Below are positions 1-9,367 of a DNA stretch of 64,000 bases, in pieces; position 1 is the first letter of the stretch, and every line of letters starts with the position of its first letter. The DNA is taken from contig NZ_WFLI01000028.1 of NCBI RefSeq assembly GCF_009208555.1, positions 1-64,000 on the forward strand. The letters run 5' to 3'. The translations under genes and the position numbers were made by a program. Source of the DNA: Janthinobacterium violaceinigrum. GTDB taxonomy: Bacteria; Pseudomonadota; Gammaproteobacteria; Burkholderiales; Burkholderiaceae_D. The notes beneath the pieces are model-generated. The model was not told the DNA's origin. It saw only the letters and a program-made list of their open reading frames with translations, and did no database searches.

Positions 1-1179
1 GGCGAGCGCGTGATCGCGGCGTCCGGCGACCGCGCCGCCTACGACAAGGCGGCAGAGGGCTGGTTCTTCGATGGCGCCGACCGGCAGGGCACCCTGCACG
101 TGAAGGTGGCGGCGCAGGATATCCGCCAGCCCTTGGCCTTGCAGGTCGCCGGCGCGCTGGCCGTGGCGCGGCTGGACGCGGACTTCCCGGCCGCGCCCGT
201 GCCGGGTCGCGCCTTGCCGGCCGACGCCATGCAGGTGGTGGCGCGTCCGTTTGAAGAAAGCGGCTATCCGCTGGAAAACGCCTTCGACGGCAAGCCGGAG
301 ACGTGGTTCCGCACCGTGCGCAGCCCTTCCGTGAAGAGCGGGCCGCACGAATGGGTGATCGGCTTTACGGAACGGCGCCTGGTGGACGGCATCGAACTGG
401 CGCCGCGCAACGACCAGCACTGGAGGCATGGCCAGGTGCGCGACTATGAAATCTATATCGGCGATAACAACGGCGAATGGGGCGCACCCCTGCAGCGGGG
501 CACCCTGAAACTGCAGGAGGGCACGCAGACCATCAACTTCCCCGCGACGGCGGGGCGTTTGCTGCGCTTCCGCGTGATGAGCACGCAAAATCCGGAAGGC
601 GACGGCGCGGCGACCACCGACCCGATGGTCACGGCGGCGCAAGGCGCACCGGTGGCGCGCGCGTTCGACGCGGCGCTGGCGACCGACGTGGCGCCCGTGA
701 CCCTGTCCGAGTTCCGCGTGCTCGAGCACCGCGTGGCCGAAGGGGCGGAAGTGCAGCGCTACCTGTCGGACCTGGCGCTGCCGAAGCATATTGCGCGCGA
801 CCGGCCGGCCGGCAAGGCGGCCGAGATGCGCATGAACGGGCTGTGGTTCCGCAAGGGCCTCGGCGTGGGACCTGCCAGCCGCATCGACTTGCAGCTGGCG
901 GGCAACTGGAATCTGCTGCGCGCCGACCTGGGCGTGGACGATAGCTGCCGCAGCGCGGGCGGCCTGCAATTCCAGGTCTGGAGCGGCGAGCGGCTGCTGT
1001 ATGACAGCGGCCTGGTCACGGCTCCCGGGGTGGTCAAACCCGAAATCGACGTGCGCGGCCTGAGCCAGCTCAGTCTGCGCACCCTGGGTGCGCGCGGCGC
1101 CCAGCCAGCCCAGGTCTGCGGCAACTGGGCCAATGCCGTACTCACGGGCACGGAGGGCGCGACCGTCAAGCCGCGCTAA
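1..1179 (+). CDS. secreted carbohydrate-active protein, C-terminal part (F5/8C + NPCBM domains), 5' truncated by window edge
   Basis: The frame is open at base 1 (first codons Gly-Glu-Arg), so the true start lies upstream; 392 residues are visible. Roughly residues 80-190 look like a discoidin/F5-8 type C module (ENAFDGKPETWFR, then a galactose-binding-like beta sandwich). Residues about 235-388 look like an NPCBM/NEW2 module (MNGLWFRKGLGVGPASRIDL; DLGVDDSC; paired cysteines). These modules commonly trail glycoside hydrolase catalytic domains such as GH27, GH31 or GH97, so the missing N-terminus is probably catalytic; which family cannot be told here. A GC-rich hairpin follows the stop, and two TonB receptors and a GH109-like gene lie downstream on the same strand, supporting a role in glycan breakdown outside the inner membrane. 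Confidence 0.75.
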   Translation, partial: GERVIAASGDRAAYDKAAEGWFFDGADRQGTLHVKVAAQDIRQPLALQVAGALAVARLDADFPAAPVPGRALPADAMQVVARPFEESGYPLENAFDGKPETWFRTVRSPSVKSGPHEWVIGFTERRLVDGIELAPRNDQHWRHGQVRDYEIYIGDNNGEWGAPLQRGTLKLQEGTQTINFPATAGRLLRFRVMSTQNPEGDGAATTDPMVTAAQGAPVARAFDAALATDVAPVTLSEFRVLEHRVAEGAEVQRYLSDLALPKHIARDRPAGKAAEMRMNGLWFRKGLGVGPASRIDLQLAGNWNLLRADLGVDDSCRSAGGLQFQVWSGERLLYDSGLVTAPGVVKPEIDVRGLSQLSLRTLGARGAQPAQVCGNWANAVLTGTEGATVKPR

Positions 1180-1206
1180 GCACCCTTCAATTATTTCACT
1201 AAGAAC

Positions 1207-1236
1207 GAGCCCCTCATCGGACCGGGGAGGGGCTCT
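1207..1236 (+). terminator. GC-rich hairpin after the first gene
   Basis: A 9-bp perfect stem, GAGCCCCTC (1207-1215) with GAGGGGCTC (1227-1235), encloses an 11-base loop. There is only TT after the stem, so it may be a weak terminator or an mRNA 3' stabiliser. It separates the truncated gene from the TonB receptor that starts at 1281. Confidence 0.45.
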
Positions 1237-1280
1237 TGCAGCCTGACGAAAACAAATCACTTATAAAAAGGGAGATGGGA

Positions 1281-4226
1281 ATGCACTTGAAAAAACTGAT
1301 GGCCGCCATGGTGGCGGTAGGATTGGCGTCAACGGCGCTGGCAGCGGAAGAAGAGAAGCTGGCGCGCGTGGAAGTGACGGGATCTAGCCTGAAGCGCATC
1401 AATGCGGAAACGGCGTCGCCCGTGCAGGTGATCAACGCCAAGCAGATCGAGAACATGGGCGCGCTCACCCTCCTGCAGGTGCTCGACAACCTGCCTGCAG
1501 CTCGTCCCGCGCAGCAGGATTTCCGCTCGATGTTTACGGGTTCCGATGGCGGCTCGCAGGCAAACCTGCGCGGCATAGGTGCGCAGGGCACCCTGGTGCT
1601 GCTCAATGGCCGCCGCCTGTCGTTCTATGGGGCGCCGGCCGGTTTCCAGACCATGTTCGTCAATATCGACGCGATTCCGGCCGCCGCCATCGAGCGCATG
1701 GAAATCCTCACGGACGGCGCATCGGCCGTGTATGGCTCCGACGCCGTGGCCGGCGTCATCAACGTGATCACCAAGAAGTCGTATCAGGGCCTGGAAGCGC
1801 GCGCCAACGGCGAGTTTTCGCCCAGCGTGAAAGCCTATGGCGAACGCCAGGCCAGCGTGCTGTATGGCGTGGGCGACCTGGCCAGCGACGGCTACAACGT
1901 CTACGGCTCCGTGAATGTCTACCAGCGCGACCGCATCGCGCTGGCCGATACCTGGCAGAAGCGCCCCTCGTATTTTTATGCGAACAATCCCAATTTCATT
2001 CCCAACATGCGCGTGGGCGTGGGCAGCGAGCCGGGCGTGATGAACCCGGGGACCTTCTTTGTCTTCGACAAGGCCAACAATAATGCGCGCACCCAGCGCG
2101 CCGCGCCCGGCTGCAACACCAGCATCACCGAGGCGTCGGGCACGCGCTGCGTGTGGAATGCGCTGCCCAACCAGCTCGACACGGGCCCCACGTCGGAGCG
2201 CGCCACGGCCTACCTGAGCGGCCGGCTGAAACTGGGCGGCGACCTGGAAGGGTTCGCGGAAGGGGCGTTCACGCACATCAAGATGCGCGGCGAGAACGGC
2301 CCGTCCAGCTTCAACAGCGGCAGTACGAACAACTGGTTCGCGCGCAATACGGGCAATACCCTGAACACCTTTGCCACACCTTTCCTGAGCCCCAACAACG
2401 TCTACCTGAAAGGCAAGCTCGATGCCGACATGGTGGCTAAGATGGGCGGCGCGGCCGGCCTGAACTACCTGCTGCAGGACGCGACGGGCCACTTCGGCCA
2501 GAAGAATGTCGATGAAAACTACCGCGCGCTGGTGGGCCTGCGCGGCAGCATCGGCGGCGGCTGGGATTTTGAAACGGCGCTCAGCGTGGCGGGCAGCCAT
2601 TCCACCCTGTTCCAGACGGCGAACATCAACATCAAGGGCTTCGAACAGGCGTTCGGCCCGTTCACGAAGGACCCCGTCAGCGGCCGCACGTTCATTTCGG
2701 ACAATCCCGCCTACAAGTTCGGCGAAATCAGCGAAGCCAATGCGGCGCTGCTGCGCGCCGCCTATCCCACCTTCGCCATCGAATCGTGGACCAAGCTGAT
2801 GACCTGGGACGCGAAGCTGGAAGGCACCCTGTTCAAGCTGGGCGAGCGCGAAGTGCGCGCCGCCGTGGGCACCAGCATCATGCGCGAAAGCTTCCTCACG
2901 CCCGGCAATGCGGATGCGGCCAATGGCTTGATCACGCAGCAGGGCGGGTCGTGGTTCGACGGCCGCCGTACCATCGGCGCCGTGTTTGGCGAAGTGGTGG
3001 TGCCGCTTTCCGACACCCTGGAAGTCAATGCGGCTGCGCGCCTGGACAAATATCCGCATTTCGCCGCCAACCTGGCGCCCAAGCTGGGCGTGATCTGGCG
3101 CGCGCGGCCCGACCTGATGCTGCGCGGGACGTATTCGGAAGGCTTCCGCGCGCCCAACCTGGCCGAATCGGGCACGGGCGGCGTCTTTGCGCAGGTGGGC
3201 GGCATCCGCGACACGGTGCGCTGCGATGAAACGAATGCCATGGCGCGCGCCCTGATGAAGTCCAAGGTGGCGACGGATGCGGACCTGGGCAAGAGCCTGC
3301 TCAATTCGAACTGCTCGACGACGGTGGGCGGCCTGACGCCGCCGAACCAGAACCTGCGCCCGGAAAAGGCCAAGATTTCCACCGTGGGCCTGGTCCTGCA
3401 GCCGGCCAAGGACGTGAGCATCTCCGTCGATTACTGGTTCATCAACCGCCGCGACGAAATCGTGCGCCAGGACTTCAACGAGCTGTTTACGGAACTGGTG
3501 GCCAAATATGGCCCGACCCTGGCCGGCACCGCCAGCGCCATCCGCAACGACCTGACGGACACGGACCGGGGCAATATGGCGGCGGTGGCGGCCATGTGCG
3601 CCAATCCGGCCAATGCGGGCGTGTGCGCGGGCGGCGTGCCCGGCTACTCGGTGGGCAACCTGGGCGGCTTGATCAACTCGTATTCGAACCGGGGTCGCAC
3701 CCTGATGGACGGCGTGGACATCGACGCGCGCACGCGCTTTTCGCTGGGCGACTGGGGCAAGCTGAGCACGGGCATCGCGGCCACCATCCGCAAGCGCGAC
3801 ACCCATGACGGCGAAGACGGCAGCGACATCAAGGGCAATACCGTCGGCTACTACGATTCGCCGCGCTACCGCGCCACCGTCAATGCCGACTGGAGCTACC
3901 GTAACTTCGTCAGCAGCGTCTTCATCAACTACTCGGGCAAGACGCGCTGGGCGTATGGCCCCTGGGACAAGGACAACACGCCGGAAAACTGCACGGCCGC
4001 TTCCGTGTCCCTGCCAGCGGGGCAGTGCAAGGGCGCGCCGTCCTACACCACGGTCAACCTGGCCTTCAGCTGGAAGCCGATCAAGCACCTGGACGTGGGC
4101 CTGAACGTGAAAAACGCGTTCAACAAGCGGCCGTACTACGACCCGAATGGCTGGGAAGGCTACAACCACAGCCAGGACCTGTTCGGCCGCCAGTTTGCGC
4201 TCTCGGCCAGTTACAAGTTCTTCTAA
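1281..4226 (+). CDS. TonB-dependent outer-membrane receptor
   Basis: A 981-residue receptor for energised uptake across the outer membrane. The start is ATG 1281, preceded by GGGAG at 1270-1274; the frame is open to 1236, but the residues upstream do not look like a leader. A signal peptide ends near ALAAEE. The TonB-box-like stretch (ARVEVTGSSLKR) is followed by a plug domain (SPVQVINAKQIENMG, NLRGIG, YGSDAVAGVINVITKK) and a long beta-barrel. The last residues, ALSASYKFF, end in an aromatic as barrel proteins do. It belongs to the large receptors common in carbohydrate-using Proteobacteria. Neighbouring glycan genes suggest an oligosaccharide ligand (inference). No Fur-like site was seen upstream. 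Confidence 0.9.
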   Translation: MHLKKLMAAMVAVGLASTALAAEEEKLARVEVTGSSLKRINAETASPVQVINAKQIENMGALTLLQVLDNLPAARPAQQDFRSMFTGSDGGSQANLRGIGAQGTLVLLNGRRLSFYGAPAGFQTMFVNIDAIPAAAIERMEILTDGASAVYGSDAVAGVINVITKKSYQGLEARANGEFSPSVKAYGERQASVLYGVGDLASDGYNVYGSVNVYQRDRIALADTWQKRPSYFYANNPNFIPNMRVGVGSEPGVMNPGTFFVFDKANNNARTQRAAPGCNTSITEASGTRCVWNALPNQLDTGPTSERATAYLSGRLKLGGDLEGFAEGAFTHIKMRGENGPSSFNSGSTNNWFARNTGNTLNTFATPFLSPNNVYLKGKLDADMVAKMGGAAGLNYLLQDATGHFGQKNVDENYRALVGLRGSIGGGWDFETALSVAGSHSTLFQTANINIKGFEQAFGPFTKDPVSGRTFISDNPAYKFGEISEANAALLRAAYPTFAIESWTKLMTWDAKLEGTLFKLGEREVRAAVGTSIMRESFLTPGNADAANGLITQQGGSWFDGRRTIGAVFGEVVVPLSDTLEVNAAARLDKYPHFAANLAPKLGVIWRARPDLMLRGTYSEGFRAPNLAESGTGGVFAQVGGIRDTVRCDETNAMARALMKSKVATDADLGKSLLNSNCSTTVGGLTPPNQNLRPEKAKISTVGLVLQPAKDVSISVDYWFINRRDEIVRQDFNELFTELVAKYGPTLAGTASAIRNDLTDTDRGNMAAVAAMCANPANAGVCAGGVPGYSVGNLGGLINSYSNRGRTLMDGVDIDARTRFSLGDWGKLSTGIAATIRKRDTHDGEDGSDIKGNTVGYYDSPRYRATVNADWSYRNFVSSVFINYSGKTRWAYGPWDKDNTPENCTAASVSLPAGQCKGAPSYTTVNLAFSWKPIKHLDVGLNVKNAFNKRPYYDPNGWEGYNHSQDLFGRQFALSASYKFF

Positions 4227-4308
4227 GCCGCGACATGCCCCGTCCCGCCGGCACGGCTTGCGCCGGGCGGGACGGCGTTGCGCCATGAAAAGAAAATGAC
4301 AACATTCC

Positions 4309-4405
4309 GAAATGCGCAATACGAAAGATAAACGTAAGCGAAAGATGATGAGCATGTCGTCTTTCGCGTTTTTTCTTGCCGGTCGGTGTCCGTATTGCGC
4401 ATTTC
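4309..4405. repeat. 15-bp inverted repeat enclosing a second hairpin
   Basis: GAAATGCGCAATACG at 4309-4323 is matched perfectly by its reverse complement at 4391-4405. The 67 bases between contain a separate terminator-like stem-loop (4338-4374). The motif CGAAAGATAA occurs at 4322-4331 and again at 4481-4490, and an ATAAC-GAAA-GTTAT mini-palindrome lies at 4446-4459. The nested structure could be an attenuator, a strong terminator or a pair of protein-binding sites in front of the second receptor gene. Confidence 0.6.
4338..4377 (+). terminator. rho-independent terminator after first TonB receptor
   Basis: Stem GCGAAAGATGA (4338-4348) pairs with TCGTCTTTCGC (4357-4367), with one G-T wobble and an 8-base loop. 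It is followed by GTTTTTTCTT. It is about 110 bases past the stop of the receptor ending at 4226 and sits inside the longer inverted repeat. Confidence 0.7.
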
Positions 4406-4734
4406 TCTCCACCTGCTTGTCGTTATGTGTATCTGTCGCACCACGATAACGAAAGTTATTCGCCGCGCAATCCCGTGAATCGAAAGATAAATTCTGCTTA
4501 TTGGATGAAATTCACGATAAATTTGCGTTATAACTTTCTTTTTGTTGACGATATTTATTTTTCTTTTTAAAGTAATCCCAAGAAAACGAAAATCAGCCGA
4601 TATGGACTGATTTCTCGAAAGGAGCGGCTGCCTGGCCGCGCCTTCCGGCGAACACCATAAAAATGGCGCCCCTTTTAGCTTCGCCCTGGAGCGGGAAGGG
4701 CGCTGATAACCCTCGAAATAGACGGAGAGACATC
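4406..4734 (+). promoter_or_regulatory. AT-rich leader of second TonB receptor
   Basis: This gene-free stretch is clearly AT-rich between about 4440 and 4590, then GC-rich again before the ribosome site GGAGA at 4724-4728. It holds one copy of CGAAAGATAA (4481-4490) and the short palindrome at 4446-4459. It probably carries the promoter of the receptor at 4735. No Fur box or other regulator site could be named with confidence. Confidence 0.4.
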
Positions 4735-7700
4735 ATGCATACCACCCGACTCAAATTGCGCGACATCAGCCGCGCCGCCGCGATCGTGATCGCACTGGCG
4801 GCCGGCGTGCCAGGCCAGGCCTGGGCGCAGTCGAACGCCACCAGCACCATTTTCGGCGAAGTGAGCGCACCGGCCGGCGCCACCGTGGTGCTGGAAAACC
4901 TGGCGACGGGCGTGCAGCGCAGCTTGACGCCGGATACCTCGGGCCGCTATGTGGCCAACTCCATGCCGCCCGGCCGCTATGCAGTGCGCGTGCTGCGCGC
5001 CGGTGCGGTTGAAGCGACGCAGGAAGTCGAGGCCCTGATCGGCGCGGGCGCGGAAGCCAACTTCGGCCCTGCCAGCGCGGCAGGTCCCGTGGGCCAGGAG
5101 CAGACCGTCGTGGTAAAAGCGTCGCGCAATCCGATCGACGTATCGAACACCAACAATGGCGTGATCTTCACGGCCAAGGAATTGAAGGCGCTGCCGGTCG
5201 GCAATGACGTCGCTTCCATCGTGCAGCTGACGCCGGGCGTCTCGCGCGGCACCAACAGCGTGTACGGCAATGCGCCATCGATCGGCGGCTCGGGCCAGTC
5301 GGAAAACGCGTTCTACGTCAACGGCTTCCCCATCACGAATATCCTGACCCAGGTGGGCGCGTCGGAACTGCCGTTCGGCGCCATCTCGAACCTGCAGGTG
5401 CTGTCGGGCGGCTACGGTTCGGAATTCGGCCGTTCCACGGGCGGCGTGATCAACATCACCACCAAGAGCGGCGGCAACAAGGTCGAATTCGGCGGCAAGG
5501 TTTCCATCATTCCCCGTTCGCTCAAGGGCGAGCCGGAAAACACGTATTACCCGAACACGGGCGCCAATCCCAAGACGGACGGCAATCTGCTGTACTGGAA
5601 CCGCGACAACGGCAGCACCAGCAAGGTCGTGGGTCTGTATGGCAGCGGTCCGCTGATCAAGAACAAGCTGTTCGCCTTCGTGGCGCTGGAGCAGACGCGC
5701 ACGGACAGCCAGGCCGTTGCCGCTACCGCCGACTCGGGCACGGCCCTGGCGCGCGGCTGGAGCACCAGCCAGAGCAAGGTGGACCGCATGATGGCCAAGC
5801 TGGACTACAACCTGACGGACGACCACCACTTCGAATACACCAAGCTGTATGACCGCACCAAGACGGACAGCCAGGCGTATGGCTACAGCTACGCCACGCA
5901 TGCGAGCAATGGCGTACAGGCGGGCAAGGGCGAGACGACGGTCAACTGCTGCGGTTCATCGGCCGCGCCAGGGGCGAACATCGACATCTTCAAGTACACG
6001 GGCTACCTGACGGACAACCTGACGGTGACGGCCATGATGGGCGAATCGCGCACGTCGCACACCCGCACGCCGAATGGCTACAATCCGCTGCTGGCGCAGA
6101 CGTCGTCGAATACCTCGACCCAGGTGCCGGGCCTGAGCTATGCCAATCCGCAGACGGTGACGGGCACCCTGGTCGACCCGTCGTCGGAAGACCGCCAGAA
6201 GGCCAAGCGCCTGGACCTCGAATACAAGCTGGGCAAGCACTCGCTGCGCGGCGGCATCGACCGCATCGACGTGGAATCGAAGGTGGGCCTGAGCCTGGCG
6301 GGCGGCTACCGCTGGAGCTATCTGAAGGCGGACGATCCGAACCGGCCTATCAACGGCGCGTTTGAGACGCCGGCCCAGGGTGGCGGCTACGGCGCGCAGG
6401 GCTATTACGTCAGCAAGGACCTGAACGCCAACCTGGCCCGTCCTACCAGCGTGCAGTCGGCGCAGTACATCCAGGACCATTACCAGGTCACGGAACGGGT
6501 GCTGCTGGACCTGGGCCTGCGCCGCGAACAGTTCACCAACTACAGCACCGACGGCGTGGCCTTCATTTCGCAGCGCAACATGATCGCTCCCCGCGTGGGC
6601 GCCACCTGGGATTACCTGGGCGACGGCACCCTGAAATTCTTCGCCAACGGCGGCCGCTACCACCTGCCGGTGCCATCGAATTTGTCGAGCAATATGGCCA
6701 GTCCTTTCCTGGCCACCAGCGAGATGTACACCTACACGGGCGTCGATCCCGTCACGGGCGCGCCAACGGGCCTGCACGCCATCAGCAAGCCGTATTCGGC
6801 CAACAATGCGTATGGCCAGAGTCGCGATGCGCGCGAAGTGACGGCCATTGGCCTCAAGCCCTTGTCGCAGGATGAATTCTCGCTGGGCTTCGAACGTGCG
6901 CTGAGCAAGAAGCTGGTGGTGGGCGCCAGCGTCCTGTACCGCAAGCTGAACGACACCAACGACGATGTCTGCGACGCCCGTCCGCTGCAAGCCTGGGCCA
7001 CGCGCAACAGCGTCGACACGAGCAACTGGGGCGGCTTCCAGTGCGCCATCATCAACCCGGGCCGCGACAACAGCCTGATGGTGGACTTCGACGATGGCAA
7101 GGGCCTGCGCCGCGTGGACATTTCGGCGGCCGAGTGGGGCAACCCGCTGCCATCGCGCACCTACCGCGCCTTGAACATGTTCGTCGAGCACCCGTACACG
7201 AACGGCTGGTACGGCAAGCTGACCTACACCCTGTCTGCGCTGAAGGGCAATATGGAAGGCCAGACGGACAGCATCGGCGGCGGCGACGTGGGCCTGACGG
7301 TCAGCGACGACCACAAGGAACTGATGTACAACGCGTATGGCTACCTGCCGGGCGACCACCGCCATGCCTTCAAGGCCTACGGTTTCATGCAGGTCATTCC
7401 GGACGTAATGGTGGGCGCCAACCTGTCGCTGACCTCGGGCGCACCGCGCAACTGCATCGGCGCGCTGCCGGACAACCTGAAGTTCGAGAACGATTACGGC
7501 GATTCCTATTTCTACTGCAATGGCAAGCCGGCGCCGCGCGGCAGCCAGGGCCGCCTGCCATGGCAAGCCCAGCTGGACATGAATGTGGCCTATACTCCCA
7601 GCGCCGTCAAAGGCCTGAGCCTGAAAGTGGACGTGTTCAACGTGTTCAACAGCCAGACGGTGACCCGCTATAACGAAACGCGCGAAGACCATGGCGCCAT

Positions 7701-7776
7701 CGCCCGCAACTACCTGCAGGTGGCTGGCCGCACGGCACCGCGTTCCGTGCGCTTTACGGCGGAATACACCTATTAA
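4735..7776 (+). CDS. Oar-like TonB-dependent receptor with N-terminal carboxypeptidase-regulatory-like domain
   Basis: 1013 residues. ATG 4735 is chosen because GGAGA lies 6 bases upstream and a signal peptide (AAAIVIALAAGVPGQAWAQ) follows at once; the frame is open to 4663. Residues about 37-105 form a CarboxypepD_reg-like beta sandwich (GATVVLENLATGVQRSLTPD, GRYVANSMPPGRYAVRVLR), as in Oar-type receptors. The plug follows (VASIVQLTPGV, AFYVNGFPITN, GGYGSEFGRSTGGVINITTK) and then the barrel. It is distinct from the receptor upstream, so the locus carries two different outer-membrane gates. The GH109-like gene begins 65 bases downstream, probably on the same transcript. The ligand is probably a glycan (inference). 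Confidence 0.9.
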   Translation: MHTTRLKLRDISRAAAIVIALAAGVPGQAWAQSNATSTIFGEVSAPAGATVVLENLATGVQRSLTPDTSGRYVANSMPPGRYAVRVLRAGAVEATQEVEALIGAGAEANFGPASAAGPVGQEQTVVVKASRNPIDVSNTNNGVIFTAKELKALPVGNDVASIVQLTPGVSRGTNSVYGNAPSIGGSGQSENAFYVNGFPITNILTQVGASELPFGAISNLQVLSGGYGSEFGRSTGGVINITTKSGGNKVEFGGKVSIIPRSLKGEPENTYYPNTGANPKTDGNLLYWNRDNGSTSKVVGLYGSGPLIKNKLFAFVALEQTRTDSQAVAATADSGTALARGWSTSQSKVDRMMAKLDYNLTDDHHFEYTKLYDRTKTDSQAYGYSYATHASNGVQAGKGETTVNCCGSSAAPGANIDIFKYTGYLTDNLTVTAMMGESRTSHTRTPNGYNPLLAQTSSNTSTQVPGLSYANPQTVTGTLVDPSSEDRQKAKRLDLEYKLGKHSLRGGIDRIDVESKVGLSLAGGYRWSYLKADDPNRPINGAFETPAQGGGYGAQGYYVSKDLNANLARPTSVQSAQYIQDHYQVTERVLLDLGLRREQFTNYSTDGVAFISQRNMIAPRVGATWDYLGDGTLKFFANGGRYHLPVPSNLSSNMASPFLATSEMYTYTGVDPVTGAPTGLHAISKPYSANNAYGQSRDAREVTAIGLKPLSQDEFSLGFERALSKKLVVGASVLYRKLNDTNDDVCDARPLQAWATRNSVDTSNWGGFQCAIINPGRDNSLMVDFDDGKGLRRVDISAAEWGNPLPSRTYRALNMFVEHPYTNGWYGKLTYTLSALKGNMEGQTDSIGGGDVGLTVSDDHKELMYNAYGYLPGDHRHAFKAYGFMQVIPDVMVGANLSLTSGAPRNCIGALPDNLKFENDYGDSYFYCNGKPAPRGSQGRLPWQAQLDMNVAYTPSAVKGLSLKVDVFNVFNSQTVTRYNETREDHGAIARNYLQVAGRTAPRSVRFTAEYTY

Positions 7777-7841
7777 ACTGCAGCCGGCCTGTCGCATGGC
7801 GGGCCGGTGACGATGATTACCAATGGAGCGAGAAGAGACCA

Positions 7842-9233
7842 ATGACGACACAATTCAATCGACGCAATTTCCTGTCCGCCAGCGCCGCGCTGGCCGGTGG
7901 CGCCATGGCCGGCAGCACCTTGCTGCCTGGCGAAGCGAACGCCGCAACTGCCGGCGGCCGCGACAAGGTCCGCCTGGGCGTGATTGGCACGGGCATGCGC
8001 GGCCAGGTGCTGCTGGCTGAACTGGTGCGCCGCGACGACGTGGAAGTGGTGGCCCTGTGCGATATCGAGCCGATCATGCTGAAACACGCGCTGGGCCAGG
8101 TGGAAAAGGCGGGCAAGCCCCGTCCGCGCACGTATGGCGAAGACCGCGACCAGAAAGCCTACAAGCGCATGCTCGACGCGGGCGGCCTCGATGGCGTGAT
8201 CATCGCCACGCCGTGGGAATTCCACGCGCCCATGGCGATTGCCGCCATGCAGGCGAAGATACCCGTCGGTTGCGAAGTGGTGGCCGGCATCACCCTGCAA
8301 GACCACTGGGACGTGCTCAATACCCAGCTGAAAACGGGGACGCCTTACATGTTGCTGGAAAACGTGTGCTACCGCCGCGACGTGATGGCGGCGCTGCAGA
8401 TGGTGCGCGCGGGCCTGTTCGGCGAACTGCTGCACCTGCAGGGCGGCTATCAGCACGATCTGCGCGCCGTGAAATTCAACAGCGGCAATCCGGCCAAGCC
8501 GTATGGCGGCGGCGTGGAATTCGGCGAAAAAGGCTGGTCGGAAGCCCATTGGCGCACGCAGCACTCGGTCGAGCGCAATGGCGAACTGTATCCCAGCCAC
8601 GGCATCGGCCCATGCGCCATGTACACGAACATCAACCGCGGCAACCGTTTCACGCGCATCAACGCCTTCGCCACCAAGGCGCGCGGCTTGCACGACTACA
8701 TCGTCAAGCAGCCGGGCGGCGCGCAGCATGCGAACGCCAAGGTGAAATTCAAGCTGGGCGACGTGGTTACCACCACCCTGGCGTGCGAGAACGGCGAAAC
8801 CATCATCCTGCAGCACGACACGAGCCTGCCGCGCCCGTACTCGCTGGGCTTCCGCGTGCAAGGCACGGACGGCCTGTGGATGGACTTGAACAACTCGATC
8901 CACATCGAAGGCGTCAGCAAGCCGCACCAGTGGGATGACTTCAAGGCTTACCAGGACAAGTATGACCATCCCGTGTGGCGCAAATATGCGGCCAAGGCCG
9001 AAGGCGCGGGCCACGGCGGCATGGACTTCTTCGTCATCCACGCCTTTGTCGAAGCGCTCAAGGCCAATGCGCCGATGCCGATCGATATCTACGATGCCGT
9101 GACGTGGAGCGCCATCACGCCGCTGTCCGAGCAGTCGATCGCCGCCAACTTCCAGACCCTGGACTTCCCGGACTTCACGGGCGGACAGTGGAAATCGCGC
9201 AAGCCGATCTTCGCCCTCGACGGCAAGTACTAA
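7842..9233 (+). CDS. Gfo/Idh/MocA-family protein, GH109-like, Tat-exported
   Basis: 463 residues. A twin-arginine signal (NRRNFLSASAALAGG) occupies residues 6-35, so the folded, cofactor-loaded protein is exported. A Rossmann fold follows (VRLGVIGTGMRGQ), then the EVVAGITL strand and the conserved block with LYPSHGIGP, typical of NAD-dependent GH109 alpha-N-acetylgalactosaminidases and relatives. GH109 enzymes cleave glycosides by a transient oxidation with tightly bound NAD. GGAGCGAGAAGAG precedes the ATG. A clear terminator follows. Sequence reading alone cannot separate a true GH109 from a related exported dehydrogenase. The setting beside TonB receptors and carbohydrate-binding modules favours a glycan role. 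Confidence 0.8.
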   Translation: MTTQFNRRNFLSASAALAGGAMAGSTLLPGEANAATAGGRDKVRLGVIGTGMRGQVLLAELVRRDDVEVVALCDIEPIMLKHALGQVEKAGKPRPRTYGEDRDQKAYKRMLDAGGLDGVIIATPWEFHAPMAIAAMQAKIPVGCEVVAGITLQDHWDVLNTQLKTGTPYMLLENVCYRRDVMAALQMVRAGLFGELLHLQGGYQHDLRAVKFNSGNPAKPYGGGVEFGEKGWSEAHWRTQHSVERNGELYPSHGIGPCAMYTNINRGNRFTRINAFATKARGLHDYIVKQPGGAQHANAKVKFKLGDVVTTTLACENGETIILQHDTSLPRPYSLGFRVQGTDGLWMDLNNSIHIEGVSKPHQWDDFKAYQDKYDHPVWRKYAAKAEGAGHGGMDFFVIHAFVEALKANAPMPIDIYDAVTWSAITPLSEQSIAANFQTLDFPDFTGGQWKSRKPIFALDGKY

Positions 9234-9241
9234 GCCTTCGG

Positions 9242-9280
9242 AACCCGCTACCGCGCCTGCCGCCGTAGCGGGTTTTTTCT
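9242..9280 (+). terminator. rho-independent terminator after the GH109-like gene
   Basis: AACCCGCTA (9242-9250) pairs perfectly with TAGCGGGTT (9266-9274) across a 15-base loop and runs into a T tract (TTTTCT). It lies 8 bases after the stop codon region. Confidence 0.85.
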
Positions 9281-9367
9281 GTCCCTATCCGTTTTTCAAC
9301 CGCGGCGCACGCCGCAGGACGCTTTGCGCCTGTTGCCTGCCGCAAGCTGTACCACCAGGAGACGTCG

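Noticed and set aside
1329..4412. 1027-codon minus-strand frame opposite the first TonB receptor
   Set aside because: His/Arg/Ala-rich translation without domain motifs; it mirrors the wobble-GC pattern of the real gene on the plus strand.
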